DNA of 64,000 nucleotides from NCBI GenBank assembly GCA_963723235.1, contig CAVRPV010000019.1:136651-200650 (forward strand), read 5' to 3'. Shown in pieces: positions 19,339 through 30,591 of this stretch. Position numbers and translations under genes: made by a program. The notes below the pieces were generated by a model, which ran no database searches, was not told where the DNA came from, and worked only from the letters and a program-made list of their open reading frames with translations. The stretch is from CAIRTM01 sp963723235. Lineage in GTDB: Bacteria > Desulfobacterota > WTBG01 > CAIYCZ01 > CAIRTM01. Each line of letters opens with the position of its first letter. The first letter of the stretch is position 1.

Positions 19339-21425
19339 ATGAGCACCGAACTACTGCTTGAAATCGGCACCGAGGAAATACCCGCGGCATTCATGCCCGA
19401 CGCCCTTGCCGCCCTGAAACACTCATGGAAAACGAGCTGGCTGCCCGCCGCATCGGCGTTAGGGCGATCGAAACCTTCGGCACGCCGCGCCGCCTTGTGC
19501 TCACGGCCGCAGGTGTTGCCTCCGTGCAGACCGACCTGAGCGTCGAAAAACTCGGGCCCTGCGAAAAACTATCGCCTTTGACGAGAGCGGCAATCCCACC
19601 AAGGCCGCGATCGGTTTTGCCAAAGGGCCAGGGCATTGATATCAGTCAGGTCACCATCGCCACAACGGACAAGGGCGAGTACATCTGCGCCAAGAAACAT
19701 GAAAAGGGCGTGCAGACCGCAACCCTGCTGCCCGAGATCTGCTCACGAGTCATCGCCCAGCTGCCGTTCCCGAAATCCATGCGCTGGAAGGATCTCGACA
19801 TGCGTTTTGCCCGGCCCATTCACTGGATTGTGGCGCTCTACAATGGCGCGGTCGTTCCCTTTACCTTCGGCAATATCGACTCCGGCGATACCACCCGCGG
19901 CCACCGCTTCATGGCGCCTGACTCCGTAAAAGTGACCGGCATCACCTCGTATCTTGAGGCCATGAAAAAGGCCCATGTGGTCATCGACCAGAACCAGCGT
20001 AAAAAAATGATCATCGAGAAGCTGGGCGAGCTTGCCAAAAAGGCGGGCGGCGTTGCCTGATGCCGATGAAAAGCTCCTGCAGGAAGTGATGTTTCTCATC
20101 GAGGCGCCCTTCCCCGTGCTGTGCAGCTTTGAAAAAGAGTTTCTCGAGCTGCCCAAGGAAGTGCTGGTCACCACCATGAAGAAGCACCAGAAATATTTTC
20201 CCGTGCTGGATGCGCAGGGCCGGCCGCTCAATTACTTTATCGCCGTGAACAATACCGATGTAATAAGATCCTGCCGTGGTCGTGACAGCGGCCATGAGCG
20301 GGTGTTGCGGGCGCGCCTGTCGGATGCCCGGTTTTTCTTCGCCGAAGATCAGAAAAAATCCCTGCCCGGCATGACGGAATCGCTGAAAAACGTGCTCTAC
20401 CAGAAGCAGCTGGGCACATCCTATGAAAAAATGGAGCGCTTCCGCGGCCTGGCCGTGCATCATGGCCGAAGCCCTGATGAACCCCACGATCAAGCCCAAG
20501 GTCGAGCGTGCCGCATATCTGTGCAAGGCCGATCTTGTGAGCGAAATGGTCGGGGAATTTCCCGAGCTGCAGGGCATCATGGGCCGCGAGTATGCCCGGC
20601 TTGCCGGCGAGCCCGAGGCGATTTGCCAGGCCATATGCGAGACATTACCTGCCGCGCTTTGCAGGCGATGAGCTGCCTGCCGGCCGATGTGGGGGCCGTC
20701 GTGAGCATCGCCGACAAGCTTGACACCATCGCGGGCTGTTTCGGCGTCGGCCTGGTCCCCACCGGCACGGCTGATCCCTATGCCCTGCGGCGCCAGTGCC
20801 TGGGCATCATCAATATCATTCTGCAGAAAAAATATACTGTGTCGCTCGCGGACCTGGTGGCAACTGCCGTTGAATTGCTCGCGGAAAAAATCACGCGGCC
20901 ACAAGACGAGATTACACATGACGTGCTTGCATTTTTCAGCGGCAGGCTTTCAAATCAGCTCACCTGCGCAGGGCCTGCCCTATGACGTGGTGGATGCGGT
21001 GCTCTCCCTCGGGATCGACAATCTGACCGACAGCTGCAACCGCATCGAGGCCCTGCAGCAGATGAAAACGGACGCCAACTTCGAGGCCCTGTCCGTATCG
21101 TTCAAGCGCGTTGTCAATATTTTGAAATCAGGCAGGCCCGAGGCCGGCGTCGACCCCTCGGTGTTTGAGCATGATGCCGAGCGCAAGCTCTATCAGAAAT
21201 ATCTGTGAAATCCGCGACAAGGTGCTTGAGCTCATGGCCCAGAAAATGTACCTTGACGCCCTCAGGCTTATCTCCACCATTCGTGAAACGGTTGACGGAT
21301 TTTTTGACAATGTCCTGGTGATGGCCGAGGATTTGAAGGTGCGGCAGAACAGGCTTGCGCTGCTGAGCGAAATAAATTCGCTGTTTACCAATTTTGCCGA
21401 CTTTTCAAAAATAGCAATCGAATGA
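19339..21425 (+). CDS. glyS: Glycine-tRNA ligase beta subunit (frame broken many times)
   Basis: The start MSTELLLEIGTEEIPAAF is diagnostic, and the remaining blocks run in order to the C-terminal anticodon-binding part (RDKVLELMAQKMYLDALRLI): RFARPIHWIVALYNG, TTMKKHQKYFPVLD, CKADLVSEMVGEFPELQGIMG. Reconstructed length is about 690 residues, as expected. About nine single-base breaks occur (for example near 19420, 20055, 20265, 20460, 20640, 20975 and 21205). An essential gene in its usual place beside glyQ is unlikely to be a pseudogene, so sequence error is the better explanation. Confidence 0.88.
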
Positions 21426-21455
21426 ATGCATAAATAATCAAGGAGGAACAGGATT

Positions 21456-24206
21456 ATGGCTAAAAAGTATGTGTATTATTTCGGTTCGGGCAAGGCCGAA
21501 GGCAAGGCCCAGATGAAGGAACTGCTCGGCGGCAAGGGCGCAAACCTTGCCGAGATGTGCCTGATCGGGCTGCCCGTGCCCGCGGGGTTCACCATCACCA
21601 CCGAGTGCTGCGTCGACTATTTCAAGGCCGGCGGCAAATATGCCGGCAGCCTTGACGCCGAAGTGAAGGCCGCGCTGAAAAAGGTTGAGAGAGACATGGG
21701 CATGGGGTTCGGCGATCCGAAAAATCCGCTGCTCATCTCCTGCCGCTCCGGCGCCCGCTCGTCCATGCCCGGCATGATGGAAACGGTGCTCAACGTCGGC
21801 CTGTCCTCAAAAACCATTCCCGGCATGATCAAAAAGACCGGCAATGCGCGCTTTGTCTATGACGCCTACCGCCGCCTCATCATGATGTATGCCGACGTGG
21901 TCATGGAAAAGGCCGAAGGCATCGAGCCTGAAGAAGGCAAGGGCATCCGCAAGCAGCTTGATGAAATGCTTGGAGACTATGAAAAAGAAAAAAGGCTGCA
22001 AGCTGGATACCGATCTCACTGCCGATGATCTTAAAAAACTGGTTGAAGCCTTCAAGAAAAAGGTCAAGCAGGTGCTCAAGAAAGACTTCCCGGATGATCC
22101 CGTGGAAGCAGCTCTGGGGCGGCATCGGCGCGGTGTTTAAAAGCTGGAACGGCAAGCGCGCCATCTCCTACCGCCGCATCGAAAACATTCCCGATGAGTG
22201 GGGCACGGCGGTCAATGTGCAGTCCATGGTGTTCGGCAATATGGGCGACTCATCCGCTACCGGCGTTGCCTTCACCCGCAACCCCGCAACCGGCGAAAAC
22301 AAGTTCTACGGCGAGTGGCTGGTCAATGCCCAGGGCGAGGACGTGGTGGCCGGCATCCGCACCCCGAACCCCCTGAACAATGAAACCAAAAACGAACAGA
22401 ACAAGCACCTGCCGTCGCTGCAGCAGGCCATGCCCGCGATTTACAAGCAGCTCATGGGCATTCCGCGACACGGCTTGAAAAACACTACAGCGACATGCAG
22501 GACATCGAGTTCACCATTCAGGAAGGCAGGCTCTACATGCTGCAGTGCCGGGGCGGCAAGCGCACGGGCACCGCGGCCCTCAACATGGCCATGGACATGC
22601 TGGCTGAAAAGCTCATCGACGAGAAGACCGTCATCGGCCGCGTCGAGCCCGCGCATCTTGACCAGCTGCTGCATCCCTTTGTTGATCCGGCTGCCGAGAA
22701 AAAGGCCAAGGTCATTACCCGCGGCCTTCCCGCAGGCCCGGGCGGCGCAACCGGCCATATCGTGTTCACGTCCGAAGAGGCGGTGAAGATGAACAAGCAG
22801 GGCAAAAAGGTTATTCTTGTGCGCGAAGAGACCAACCCCGAAGATGTTGAAGGCATGCGCGCGGCCCAGGGCGTTCTGACGGCCCGCGGCGGCATGACCA
22901 GCCACGCGGCCCTTGTTGCCCGCGGCTGGGGCAAGTGCTGCATCGTCGGCGCCGGCGAAATGCATGCCTCGGTGTCGGCAAAGAAGATGACCGTCAAGGG
23001 CATGACCTTCAAGGAAGGCGACTGGATTACCCTGAACGGCACGCTGGGCATCGTCTATCAGGGCCAGCTGCCCGATGATCGATGCCTCGGAAAATCCCGC
23101 GCTTTCAAGAAGTTCATGCAGATCGTCGACAAATACCGCACCCTGGGCGTGCGCACCAATGCCGACACGCCGGCTGATGCCAAAATCGCCCGCGCCTTCG
23201 GCGCCGAAGGCATCGGCCTGTTCCGCACCGAGCATATGTTCTACGGCGTCGGGCGCGGAAAAGCCCCTGTTCCTGCTGCGGAAAATGATCCTGAGCTCCA
23301 CCGAGGCCGAGCGCCGCAAAGCCTTAAACGAGCTGTTCCGCTTTCGTGAAGCGCGACATCAAAAACACCATGGCAGCCATGGAAGGCCTGCCCGTGACCA
23401 TCCGCCTGCTTGATCCGCCCCTGCACGAGTTTGTGCCCCAGAGCGCCGACAAGCAGGCAGAGCTTGCCAAAGCCCTCAAGATCAAGGTCGACGACGTGCG
23501 CAAGCGCGGCGAAGCCCTGCATGAGTCCAACCCCATGATGGGCCACCGCGGCGTGCGCCTGGGCGTTACCTTCCCGGAAATCACCGAAATGCAGGTGCGC
23601 GCCATTTTTGAGGCTGCTGCCGAGCTGAACAAGGCGAAGAAAGAAGTGCAAGCCCGAAATCATGGTTCCCGTCACCTGCGATGCAAGCGAGATCAAGGAT
23701 CAGAAAGCCATCATCGCCCGCGTGCACGCAGAGGTGTGCAAAAAGATGAACGTGAAGGAAATTGCCGCACATGGTCGGCACCATGATCGAAATTCCGCGC
23801 GCGGCGCTGCTGGCCGACCGCCTGGCCGTTGAAGTCCGAGTTCTTCTCCTTCGGCACCAATGACCTCACGCAGATGACCTTCGGCTTCAGCCGCGATGAT
23901 ATCGGCGGATTTCTGCCCGACTATCTCGACAAGAAGCTGCTCCCGGCTGACCCGTTCCAGACCATTGATCAGGACGGCGTCGGCCAGCTTATCAAAATGG
24001 CCGTTGAGAAGGGCCGCTCAACCCGCAAGGACCTGAAGGTCGGCATCTGCGGCGAGCAGGGCGGCGAGCCCGCATCGGTTGCGTTCTGCCACAAGGTGGG
24101 CCTCAACTATGTGAGCTGCTCGCCCTTCCGCGTGCCCATCGCCCGCCTTGCCGCAGCCCAGGCCGCCATCAAGGCCGGTGCAAGCAAGGCAAAGAAGAAG
24201 AAATAA
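21456..24206 (+). CDS. ppdK: Pyruvate, phosphate dikinase (frame broken many times)
   Basis: The product interconverts pyruvate and PEP in central metabolism. The ATP-grasp start (GGKGANLAEMCLIGLPVPAGF, MPGMMETVLNVGLS), the phosphohistidine domain with its catalytic His (GGMTSHAALVARGWGKCC) and the C-terminal PEP site (FFSFGTNDLTQMTFGFSRDD, GICGEQGG) are all present in order over about 915 codons, the normal size. At least nine one-base breaks occur, near 22000, 22105, 22470, 23075, 23255, 23345, 23650, 23770 and 23835. It sits at the end of the recO-glyQS run, with an intrinsic terminator after it. Confidence 0.9.
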
Positions 24207-24235
24207 GCGCCTGTCGATCAGGTTTATTTAAACAC

Positions 24236-24276
24236 AAGGCCCCTGCCGGAAAATATTCCGCTCGGGGCCTTTTTTC
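24236..24276 (+). terminator. Rho-independent terminator after ppdK
   Basis: AAGGCCCC (24236-24243) pairs with GGGGCCTT (24264-24271), with a partly paired CCGGAAAATATTCCG interior, and is followed by TTTTTT. Confidence 0.88.
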
Positions 24277-24424
24277 GGCCCCCGGCCTTATCGTACTCGA
24301 TGTTTCTCGATTGTTTCATTGACAGATAACCGCACCCCGCCTATACTTTTCGCATCAGAAAACATTACCGTATTAAGGCACGCGGCAGCAGAAGAACCCT
24401 GCATTCATAATGGAGAGGGATACC

Positions 24425-25029
24425 ATGAAAATAATGGCATTTGTTGGAAGTCCAAGGAAAGACTCAAACGTTGACATCCTCATTGATAAGGTTATCGAGG
24501 GTGCGAAAAGTAAAACCGCTGTGGAGGTTGAAAAAATATATCTCTATAGTGCAGACATTAAGAACTGTAATGGCTGCGGGCTCTGTTCACCGCTTATGGG
24601 CAGCAAAGACTGCCCATAGATGATGATATGCCGGGAATTTTAAAACGCATGCTTGAGGCAGATGCGTATATCTTTGGAACACCCAATCATGTGCATACGA
24701 TGACCTCTGCCATGACCAATTTCTGGGCACGCCTGCAGCCCCTCGGAAAAATGGAAATAATAAAGGATGATTCGGGTAAAATAATCGGCGGGAAATCAAT
24801 GCCGCTGACAAAAGGCAAAAAGGCGGTTATCGTGGTAAGTCAGGGTGATTTCTCTCCGTCCGCATCCGCGCTTCTTCTAAGGGTGCTTGATTCAAACATT
24901 AAAGACTTCCAGATAAAGAAAATCGGAGAAGTTTTCAGCACCGGAAATCTTGAAAAAGCACAGGTACAAAGCAAAGAACACGACCTGCGTCTCGCATTCA
25001 GCATTGGGCAGCAGCTGGCTGGCCCCTGA
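24425..25029 (+). CDS. NAD(P)H-dependent FMN reductase / iron-sulfur flavoprotein-like
   Basis: The flavodoxin-like N-terminus MAFVGSPRKDSNVDIL is the FMN phosphate loop, and NCNGCGLC supplies the cysteine cluster seen in iron-sulfur flavoproteins and related reductases. The second half has ADAYIFGTPNHVHTMTSAMT and KGKKAVIVVSQGD. One break near 24618 joins the halves; reconstructed length is about 200 residues. ATG 24425 follows GGAGAGG. The substrate is unknown. It is convergent with the OprB-like porin. Confidence 0.8.
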
Positions 25030-25406
25030 TACCATCGCAATTGATTGTGTCGAGTTCTGCAGCGCTGACACGGGCCGCGATACTGATCTATGAATCAATA
25101 TTTTTTTACTTTGTGCGCGAGGCACTTTCTACCGCGTCAAAACTGCTCCTGTACCTCTACCTGGCACTAATCAACATTCATCCAGCTCCCTGTGCTTGTC
25201 CTGATATTTACAAACGAATCCGCCGTTATGTAAACAACACCTGCTTGACTTTAAAACTTTTTCATTCAAAAGTCGTGACAAGCAACCCCTGCTGTTCATA
25301 TTTATTCCCAATCAGGATCTCGCCGATGAAGCCGTGCTGATTATTGCCTTCAGAACGACAATCATCCAACAGAAGCTCTTTTTTAGGTCTGAATAACGTG
25401 AAGCAA
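25030..25406. other. Intergenic region between convergent genes
   Basis: This 377-bp stretch lies between the flavoprotein and the porin stop codons. Short open frames exist but have no ribosome site or recognisable protein. I see no clear terminator hairpin. Confidence 0.5.
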
Positions 25407-26577
25407 TCACAACATGCACTGCAGGCGCAGGCCGAAAATCGTGACCGTATTGGCCTTGCTTGCCCCGGTCAGGTTATGCACAACCTGAATGTCAGGGCCG
25501 ATCGCGAAATGCTCATTTATATAAAACGAGTAGTAGGCCTCCATACGGCCTTCGTCAGCGGGCGAAACCCCGTCACCGCGCTGCCGGTCGCGGTATGCAT
25601 CGCTCAGGCCGCCCCGTCCATAGGCCATTGCGAACGTATCACTGGTTCGATTCCAGGGTCTTCCTGCAACGCTGAAGCCGACGCTCCATGCCTGCCTGAG
25701 CTCATAGATGCCGCTGCTCTGCACTCCCCAACGCGCGAACACACAGACGCCCTCGGTGAGGTACTGATCGAAGTTCAGTCCATAGCCGCTGCCGGACTCG
25801 CTGTTTCGCGCGGGGTTCATAAGCTTTTCATGGTCGGTGCTGTTGTGCCAGATTGTGAAGCGGTATGTGCCGTCCAGCCCGAAGAACTGCGGCATAAACC
25901 CGACCTCGGCAATCGCGAGGCGGTCTTTTGCAATGTTGGTGTACCCATGCCCGTCTTCAAACACACCCGCATTGAAACCAAGCCATGGAAGCGGCTGATA
26001 GCCTATGCGCGCGCCGTAGGCGTAATCCGGACTGTCTATAGTGAGGCTGTTGACAAACTGGTTGGACAAAAACTGGCCGCGCTCGTCATTGGCGGCAGCA
26101 TTCGTATCGAAGTAGGCGAATGGATCGAGCTTGCCGAGCGTGAGCACTAGGCGTTCGCCGAAGAGGCTCTGCTCGATCCAGAATTCAGCGAGCTTGTCCT
26201 CATAACCCTTGGCATTGTCGTTGACACCAGTAAGGCCCCCGGCCTGCCGGCTGATGCCTCTGTCCTCTACCACCTCATAGCGCACAAATGCCGTTGCATC
26301 TTTCCACAGCAGGGCCTCGAGGGAAACGTCCGCGGTGGACTGCAGCTTCAACCGGTCATGCTTCGTCGGATAGCCGGGCACGCGCTTGTAGCTATGGTTA
26401 TTGTTCACCGACCCCTGCAACACGGTTACGAATTCGAAACCGAACCCGACTTGTTCAGAAAATGCCTTGCCGAATTTATCCGCCATGTCGTCTGCAGCGC
26501 ACAAGCCAGTACAACAAAACCAAAAAAACAATGCGAGCAGTGTAGCAAGATGGGCCTTTAAACGAGCCCGCTCCATA
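25407..26577 (-). CDS. OprB-type outer-membrane porin
   Basis: About 390 residues with a signal peptide ending near GLCAADD and beta-barrel blocks FWIEQSLFGERLVLTLGKLD, YFDTNAAANDERGQFLSNQF, AYGARIGYQPLPWLGF and a final aromatic strand. These match carbohydrate-selective porin OprB. The start is set at ATG 26577; an upstream TTG at 26585 is also possible. It is the last gene on the minus strand after the flavodoxins, with a 119-bp gap. In this setting it could admit a bulky ligand for the redox cluster, though OprB proteins usually pass sugars. Confidence 0.8.
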
Positions 26578-26696
26578 TCAACCAACCTGGGTTCTCAATA
26601 AACATACCAAGTGTCCTGTTTCTACGAATTCTGCAAACAACGCGTTATTTTTTTCTTTTCAATTAAATATGCACACGACTTAAAAAAAATAGAAAA

Positions 26697-27308
26697 TCAA
26701 TGTTTGCCTGTTATACAAGCTTTGATGCTAGGCACCAGCTTCAGGGTGTCTTCAACAATTTGTTCCTTTGTTCGGGGCACTTTTTCACCTTTTACAAGAT
26801 CCGTTGCCTGTACCTGGAAATATCCGACAACCCTGCCCTTGGATGCCGCGACAAGATCTTTGTGCTTCTGCTGGTATTTTTCCTCGATAAAAGAGTCAGC
26901 CGTAATAAATATAATCACGTCCTTTCCCTCAAAGCTGTTGCGCTCGACAAACGTGCGCATGGCAAGGCCGAACTGTGCCGCCCAGATCGGCGCGCTGATG
27001 ATAATGCGGTCATAGGGGGAGAAGTCAACGGTTGCTGGCTCAATGTCGGTCTGCATGCCCATAAAAATTTTCAGCATGCCTGTTCCCGCCCAGAACCCCT
27101 GTCCTGCTGTTCAGGTCCTTTATCTCCTGAATGTCTGCACCGATCTCCTTTTGCAGAGCCTCACACGCTGCCCTGGTATTGCCCGTGCGGGAATAATAAA
27201 GAATCAGTGTTTTTCCCGAAGCGACTGCTCCCGGCGATGCACACCCCGCCGGAAACAGTAAGGCATACTGCGATCATGGCCGCGGCCGCTGTTTAGCTAT
27301 TGTTTCAT
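26697..27308 (-). CDS. Exported flavodoxin-like protein 1 (lipoprotein-like)
   Basis: ATG 27308 (MKQ) follows AAGGAG inside the tail of the preceding gene. After several one-base breaks near the N-terminus a lipobox-like LFPAGC appears, then the flavodoxin FMN loop LILYYSRTGNTRAACEALQK, a middle block YDRIIISAPIWAAQFGLAMR and the C-terminal strand KDVIIFITADSF. A break near 27080 joins the halves. The start overlaps the stop of the next flavodoxin upstream, so the two are coupled. A periplasmic location is inferred from the leader. The donor and acceptor are unknown. Confidence 0.75.
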
Positions 27309-27309
27309 T

Positions 27310-27972
27310 CTAAAGTCTCCTTCTAGAAAATATGATTATTGTCAGTACTGCTTTTATTTCATCGGCAAGCTTCACAGCGTCGTCCACGATACAGCTGCTG
27401 CGGCCGCTGCACCTGTTCGCCGTCTATTTTTTCGGTGACGGCTATCTGAAAACAGCCGGCAACCTGCCCGCCGGATTTTCCACAGCCATGTTTTTCGCCC
27501 TGTCCAGCGAGGTCTCTTTTCAAAAACATTGGTCGTCGTAACACCACAAACTTTTTTTGCCGTCAAACCGGTTTTTTGCGATAAATGTTCTGATTGCCGC
27601 AGCTGGCTTGCCGGCCCAGACGGGCGATCCGACAATGATAGCGGCACATATGGCGCAAGGTCGGGATGCGGCAGGGTCAATCTCCGTATGCGTGCCGAAA
27701 ATCGAGCCGAGGGCGGCAGTAAAATAGCCCCAGCGGCCTTCCCTGTTTTTCAGGTCCCTGATTTCAATGATGTCGCAGCCAAGTTCCTTCTGCAGGGCCT
27801 CGCAGGCAGTTTTCGTGTTGCCCGTCCGGGAATAGTAAACAATCAGTGTTTTCATAGCCGTATCGTCCTGCGCGTATGACGGTAAAGAATTGAGTGCCAA
27901 ACATACAACCGAAACAACACCCATGAAAAACAAAACCGCCACAAGCTTTTGCACTAATGTCCACATGTTCAT
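27310..27972 (-). CDS. Exported flavodoxin-like protein 2
   Basis: A hydrophobic leader (VAVLFFMGVVSVVCLALNSL, then PSYAQ) precedes TLIVYYSRTGNTKTACEALQ, an FMN loop, and the block AAIIVGSPVWAGKPAAAIRT. Breaks near 27525 and 27365 interrupt the C-terminus, which reconstructs to IVDDAVKLADEIKAV. The start is placed at ATG 27972 because GAGG lies 6 nt upstream; ATG 27984 overlapping the bchF-like stop is the alternative. It is a close paralogue of flavodoxin 1 downstream. HemG-type protoporphyrinogen oxidase shares this fold, but that function is only a possibility. Confidence 0.78.
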
Positions 27973-27980
27973 AGCCATCC

Positions 27981-28501
27981 TCATTTTTCATGATTTACTG
28001 ATACTGCATCTATCCAGAGCTCTACCGGCAGGCTGAGCAGTAAGATCCAAATCAGCCCCGGGATTATCGCCGCTGTTTTCGGGCCCGCATTAAGTTTAAA
28101 AACAAACTGGCCAAAATTAATGAGATAGACACTGTTTGCGACAAGCATCAGCAGCGCAGTATCATGCTGGCTCCAGTTGAGCCAGAGGGCCGCAACGTAA
28201 CTGTTGTACGCGATCAGCGCCGCCAGATTCCCCGCATCCTCCCAGAAAAACTCACGGCACATAAAGTAATGGCCGTACATGTCCTTCTCCCAGAGCATGC
28301 CGATAATGGTATTGACCCAGAGCAAAGCAATATTCAGCCAGAAGGTGATCAGCGCCCCTGCATAGCCTTTGCCGGCAGACAGGAAATAAAAACAAAACAA
28401 TAGCTCGCAATGATAACGATAAGCTGCGCCATGCTGGCTGCCATCATGGCTCTTGTCAGGGGCGATGCATCGCGCCGTGCCTGCTGTTCCGAGGTGTACA
28501 T
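27981..28501 (-). CDS. BchF-type (vinyl bacteriochlorophyllide hydratase family) membrane protein
   Basis: Reconstructed length is about 173 residues with four hydrophobic segments. It matches BchF throughout: N-terminal MYTSEQQARRDAS, MLWEKDMYGHYF, REFFWEDAGN and the final VYLINFGQFVFKLNA. One break near 28390 joins the halves. ATG 28501 follows AGGAGA. BchF hydrates the 3-vinyl group of chlorophyllides in phototrophs. No other core photosynthesis gene is visible, so the substrate is probably another vinyl tetrapyrrole such as a haem-related porphyrin. It is packed 22 nt after the BciB-type gene. Confidence 0.85.
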
Positions 28502-28523
28502 ACTACTGGTCTCCTTTTTTTGA

Positions 28524-29741
28524 TTATCGATCAATTCCGTATTCTTCAAGGATCCTGCTGACATGCCGGGGAACAAGGGAATCGAGAAGAGCGGGATAAT
28601 TAAACTTCACATAGTGGTAATTGCGCATCAGGTGCATATCAACGGCATAGCCTGCAAACTCAAGCCCTTTGGGGCCGGTGTCATACAGCATCGTGGCTAT
28701 TTCCCGGCCTTGCTTCAGCGACACATCCCTGCCCGGCTTAACAGGCGCGGCATCCCGATTTGCAAGGCGGGGAATAATCTTGTTTGCATACATGGCAATG
28801 CCGGGACGCCGGTCACCGCTGCTGAACTCTGCTTCAATCTCCAGTTCTTCGGCAATAAGGTCTCGCAGTACCTCGCCTTTGTCCGTTCTGACGATAACCC
28901 ATTGCGGCATCTTCTTCCGGTCAAGCGGCGCACCGATATATCCCACGGTGATATCGGCAAGGCTGTTCATGTAGTCAAAGCAGGCCATGCAGCTTTCGGC
29001 AAATACGTTGGTGCCGAACAGCTCTCGTGGAAAGCTGAAGAACGGAACCTTCTCAATCGATCCGTCCGCATGGGTGATATGGCAGGTATAGTCCTGCATG
29101 TACTCCACATGCCGCGCGGTCGTGTGGGATTTGCTGACCCTGCGCAGCATCCAGCGGAAGCGCCGGGGGTTTGCGTTGTCCGTACAGGGGATACCGATGG
29201 TGTATATTTCCATATCGCGCACATATGGATATGCTTCCTGAAAACTCCGCAGGTTGTGAATCTGACAGGGAGTACCGATCACCAGCAACTTTTGTATCCC
29301 CTGCCTGTAGGCCTCATCAAGAGAGACAAGAGTAGGAGCCAGCACCGGCTTGCTGCCTCCACTGGAAAGAATTGCCTTCGTTGACCGGGCAAGCACCGGT
29401 TTCGGAAAAAAGCAGTCCTCACTGCTTCGATGCAGCGTTACAACACCTTCAACCAGCCCCGACTCAAAAGCCTTCTGGGCCATGCGGGTGATAATGCCGG
29501 TAAACTGGGTACGGGGAAGCGGTTTCTTAAGCCGACCGACAAAGCGCTCCCGGCTGATGCCGAAGCGGACCTCTTCAGCATTGTCCAGGGAGCGCTCCCG
29601 CCCGAACAGACTTTTCTCTTTTGCGCCCAGCCAGCCCGTGTTAAAGACGCATGTCCGCATGCTCTCATGCGCAGGCCATGATGCTGCCATGCACAGGCCG
29701 CAGAGGCTGCAGAGCTTCTGTCTGAACTTTTCATAGCGCAT
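28524..29741 (-). CDS. BciB/HCAR-type FrhB-family reductase
   Basis: A 405-residue protein of the coenzyme F420 hydrogenase beta-subunit family with an intact frame. It has an N-terminal Cys cluster (CSLCGLC) and the BciB/HCAR block order: LFGRERSLDNAEEVRFGISR, FESGLVEGVVTLHRS, LLVIGTPCQIHNLRSF, YTIGIPCTDN, HVEYMQDYTCHITHADGS, SCMACFDYMNSLADITVGYI. BciB is the ferredoxin-type 8-vinyl reductase and HCAR reduces 7-hydroxymethyl chlorophyll, both with FAD and two [4Fe-4S] clusters. The protein is cytoplasmic, and the adjacent BchF-type gene supports a tetrapyrrole substrate. Exact regiochemistry is unknown. Confidence 0.85.
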   Translation of the reverse strand: MRYEKFRQKLCSLCGLCMAASWPAHESMRTCVFNTGWLGAKEKSLFGRERSLDNAEEVRFGISRERFVGRLKKPLPRTQFTGIITRMAQKAFESGLVEGVVTLHRSSEDCFFPKPVLARSTKAILSSGGSKPVLAPTLVSLDEAYRQGIQKLLVIGTPCQIHNLRSFQEAYPYVRDMEIYTIGIPCTDNANPRRFRWMLRRVSKSHTTARHVEYMQDYTCHITHADGSIEKVPFFSFPRELFGTNVFAESCMACFDYMNSLADITVGYIGAPLDRKKMPQWVIVRTDKGEVLRDLIAEELEIEAEFSSGDRRPGIAMYANKIIPRLANRDAAPVKPGRDVSLKQGREIATMLYDTGPKGLEFAGYAVDMHLMRNYHYVKFNYPALLDSLVPRHVSRILEEYGIDR

Positions 29742-29882
29742 TACAGGTCCCCAACATAATGGCTGTTCTTTTTGTTACCGGCACGTGGGGTTCTGCGCAG
29801 ACCTTTCCTGACATACCGCTGTCGTCAGAACCACTACAAACAAACGATTGATATTTCTCGTGCCGCATTCCTCATGTGCCGT

Positions 29883-30466
29883 TCAACGCACAGGTGTCTT
29901 TGCAAGAAAATCCCGAGTCGCGTTATCAAATTCTTCCTGCGTTCTTTTGCCGGCCTGAAATCCGTATACTCCTTTTGCAACAAGGCCGCTGTCAGTAACC
30001 AGCGCCGTAATGCTTTTTTGCGTAGAACCTGCCAGGGGGCCACCGGACGTTGTAAAGACATACACCTCCGATCCCTTGGGTATAACATCCTTAATAAAAA
30101 ACCTGCCCGGGGCGCTCAATTTCATAAGATAAATGGGGGCAACAACAATAATGGGGCTATAGTCCTGTAAATTTTTCTCAAACGGTTTCTGCCTGTCGTC
30201 GCCCCCAAAACACTGCTCCCCTATAATGGTAAAAATTCCCCTGTCCTTCTCCGACGGTATTTCTACAACTTCGGCGTCAAGATGATTTCCCAGGGCAGTT
30301 GCCAGCTTGCGGGCATTACCCGTTCTCGAATAGTAGACCACCAGCGGCTTTTTTGCGCTGATCGCGGCCTGTTCTTCCTCACCGGCCGCACTGGCGCTGC
30401 CTGCAGCTATAACAACAATCATGAACACAAAAGGATTATTTTTTTGATAAGCGTTTCTTTCAGCAT
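29883..30466 (-). CDS. Exported flavodoxin-like protein 3
   Basis: ATG 30466 (MLKETLIKK) follows AGGAAA. A break near 30425 falls inside the signal peptide, which continues IVVIAAGSASAA. The mature domain has the FMN loop VVYYSRTGNARKLATALG, the block DYSPIIVVAPIYLMKLSAPG and the strand EVYVFTTSGGPLAGS. It is more distant from flavodoxins 1 and 2 than they are from each other. It lies between the chelatase-like and BciB-type genes, so it is part of the same operon. The redox partner is unknown. Confidence 0.78.
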
Positions 30467-30591
30467 GGTTTTCCTTTCTGTTCGGTATGGTCGCGTGCAT
30501 CACGTTTGCCATGAATTACGACGAAAGCTGTTTTCATAGCACGCTTATATAAATACTGCGCCGCACAGGCATGTGCGGACTAGTAAGAGGA

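Noticed and set aside
22441..23319. 292-residue minus-strand open frame
   Set aside because: It is antisense to ppdK, which carries conserved catalytic blocks here.
25041..25340. 99-residue plus-strand open frame in the gap after the flavoprotein gene
   Set aside because: It has no ribosome site, an unusual composition and no recognisable motif, and lies between convergent genes.
27981..29741. Evidence that the organism is phototrophic
   Set aside because: Only BchF- and BciB/HCAR-type genes are present, embedded in a tungsten-enzyme operon, with no reaction-centre or other pathway genes in 64 kb.
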